Assembly (NCBI RefSeq): GCF_001613795.1
Contig: NZ_LPVZ01000020.1
Span: 1,302,001-1,366,000, forward strand
Reading direction: 5' to 3'
DNA length: 64,000 nucleotides
Source of the DNA: Thalassospira sp. MCCC 1A01148
Lineage (GTDB): Bacteria > Pseudomonadota > Alphaproteobacteria > Rhodospirillales > Thalassospiraceae
The position numbers were made by a program, and so were the translations under genes. The notes under the pieces are model-generated. The model worked only from the letters and a program-made list of their open reading frames with translations, did not search any database and was not told the DNA's origin. This document shows, one piece after another, positions 63,136-64,000 of this stretch. Every line of letters starts with the position of its first letter. The first letter of the stretch is position 1.

Positions 63136-64000
63136 ATGTCTCTTTCCGATTATCTATTTACCAGTGAATCCGTCTCGGAAGGTCATCCGGACAAAGTGTG
63201 TGACCGCATTTCCGATTCCATCGTTGATGCCTTTCTTTCTGCGGATGAAGATTCGCGCGTTGCCGTTGAAACGCTTGCAACCACCAACCGTGTGGTTCTG
63301 GCCGGTGAAGTTCGTGGCCCTGAAAGCGTGACCACCGAGGTCATGATCGAAAAGGCCCGTCAGGCAATCCGTGACATTGGCTACGAGCAGGAAGGCTTCC
63401 ACTGGAAGACGGCCCAGATCGACTGCCATGTGCATGAACAGTCTGTTGATATTGCTCAGGGCGTTGATTCTGCTGGTGAAAAAGACCTTGGCGCTGGTGA
63501 CCAGGGGATCATGTTTGGTTACGCATGTAACGAAACCGATGAACTGATGCCGGCACCGATCCAGTTTTCGCATCGTATCCTGCGTGCCATGGCAGCTGAC
63601 CGTCACTCGGGCAAAGCCCCGCAGTTCGGCCCGGATGCCAAAAGCCAGGTAACCCTGCGCTATGCTGGTGGCAAGCCGGTTGCAGCGACCTCTGTGGTTG
63701 TTTCGACCCAGCATGCCGAAGGCCTGACTCAGGACGCTGTTCGCGAACTGGTTCTGCCCTATGTCGAAGCGGCCCTTCCGGAAGGTTGGATGCCGCCTGC
63801 TGATGAAATCTATATCAACCCGACGGGTCGTTTTGTGATTGGTGGTCCTGACGGTGATGCCGGCCTTACCGGCCGTAAGATCATCGTTGATACCTATGGT
63901 GGCGCTGCACCGCATGGCGGTGGTGCGTTCTCGGGCAAGGACCCGACCAAGGTTGACCGTTCGGCGGCTTATGCTGCGCGTTATCTTGCGAAAAACGTGG
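63136..64000 (+). CDS. metK: S-adenosylmethionine synthetase, N-terminal part (3' end outside window)
   Basis: The first 288 codons are present. [20 protein letters not shown] is the family start with the catalytic His; [18 protein letters not shown] and [20 protein letters not shown], with [15 protein letters not shown], are later signatures. It makes SAM from methionine and ATP. The start is the only ATG with a strong ribosome binding site and lies behind the riboswitch leader. Confidence 0.98.
   Translation, partial: MSLSDYLFTSESVSEGHPDKVCDRISDSIVDAFLSADEDSRVAVETLATTNRVVLAGEVRGPESVTTEVMIEKARQAIRDIGYEQEGFHWKTAQIDCHVHEQSVDIAQGVDSAGEKDLGAGDQGIMFGYACNETDELMPAPIQFSHRILRAMAADRHSGKAPQFGPDAKSQVTLRYAGGKPVAATSVVVSTQHAEGLTQDAVRELVLPYVEAALPEGWMPPADEIYINPTGRFVIGGPDGDAGLTGRKIIVDTYGGAAPHGGGAFSGKDPTKVDRSAAYAARYLAKNV

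Noticed and set aside
1-64000. CRISPR array, prophage, insertion sequence, or tRNA/rRNA genes
   Set aside because: No regularly spaced repeats, transposase, integrase or phage structural genes were recognised, and no cloverleaf-type or rRNA sequence was seen.

Overview
The window looks like a piece of core chromosome from an alphaproteobacterium. The closest match by recalled gene content and protein style is Rhodospirillales, Thalassospira-like (inference; no search was run). Markers are the blocks hemH-hemJ-secB-fxsA-timA-mltA, hisB-DUF2628-hisH-hisA-hisF-hisE-HIT, and tsaB-rimI-fur-olsBA-miaB-phoH-ybeY-corC-lnt-xre-metK, together with ornithine-lipid genes, bactofilin and a metK SAM-II riboswitch. 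There are no rRNA or tRNA genes, insertion sequences, prophage genes or CRISPR arrays that I can see.

Layout. 1-5.5 kb: end of ferrochelatase, HemJ, SecB, FxsA, Tim44-like TimA, lytic transglycosylase MltA and a Dabb protein. 5.5-11.3 kb, mostly minus strand: a broken EamA transporter tail, RlmN, an IalB-like protein, a lipoprotein paired with bactofilin, an EI24/CysZ-like membrane protein, an intergenic minus-strand small RNA, and LolA. 11.4-24.2 kb: glutathione synthetase, then an accessory stretch of small metabolic and regulatory genes (cupin, PhoD-like phosphatase, GST, AhpD-like protein with divergent TetR, MarR with a VOC/NTF2/VOC cassette, ComM, LysR with SDR and aldo/keto reductase). 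24.2-32.1 kb: PmtA-like methyltransferase, a tandem pair of small paralogues, GNAT, SDR/LysR, SRPBCC, hydroxyacid dehydrogenase, VOC, LysR, DUF6314.

32.1-44.8 kb: histidine operon on the minus strand with an acetyltransferase and a DUF2628 protein inside it, adenine deaminase, HslVU, an orphan PhoR-like kinase, a RutE-like nitroreductase and a polysaccharide deacetylase. 44.9-54.6 kb: CoaBC, Dut, Rrf2-CysK, a solute-binding-like protein, MoeB/ThiF with a DsrE protein, MgtC, VanX-like dipeptidase, TsaB, RimI, TusA, Fur. 54.7-64 kb: OlsB-OlsA, MiaB-PhoH-YbeY-CorC-Lnt, an XRE regulator, and metK (cut by the window end) behind a structured leader.

The strongest non-coding observations are: a ~128-nt minus-strand sRNA (10178-10305) with four hairpins, two of them carrying C-rich anti-Shine-Dalgarno-like loops; a SAM-II-type aptamer before metK followed by a separate hairpin that pairs with the metK ribosome binding site; paired TetR operators; perfect palindromes in the MarR and Rrf2-CysK control regions; and a palindromic repeat element before the HIT gene. 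Start sites were trimmed where a better ribosome binding site or family N-terminus was visible; several starts are GTG or TTG.
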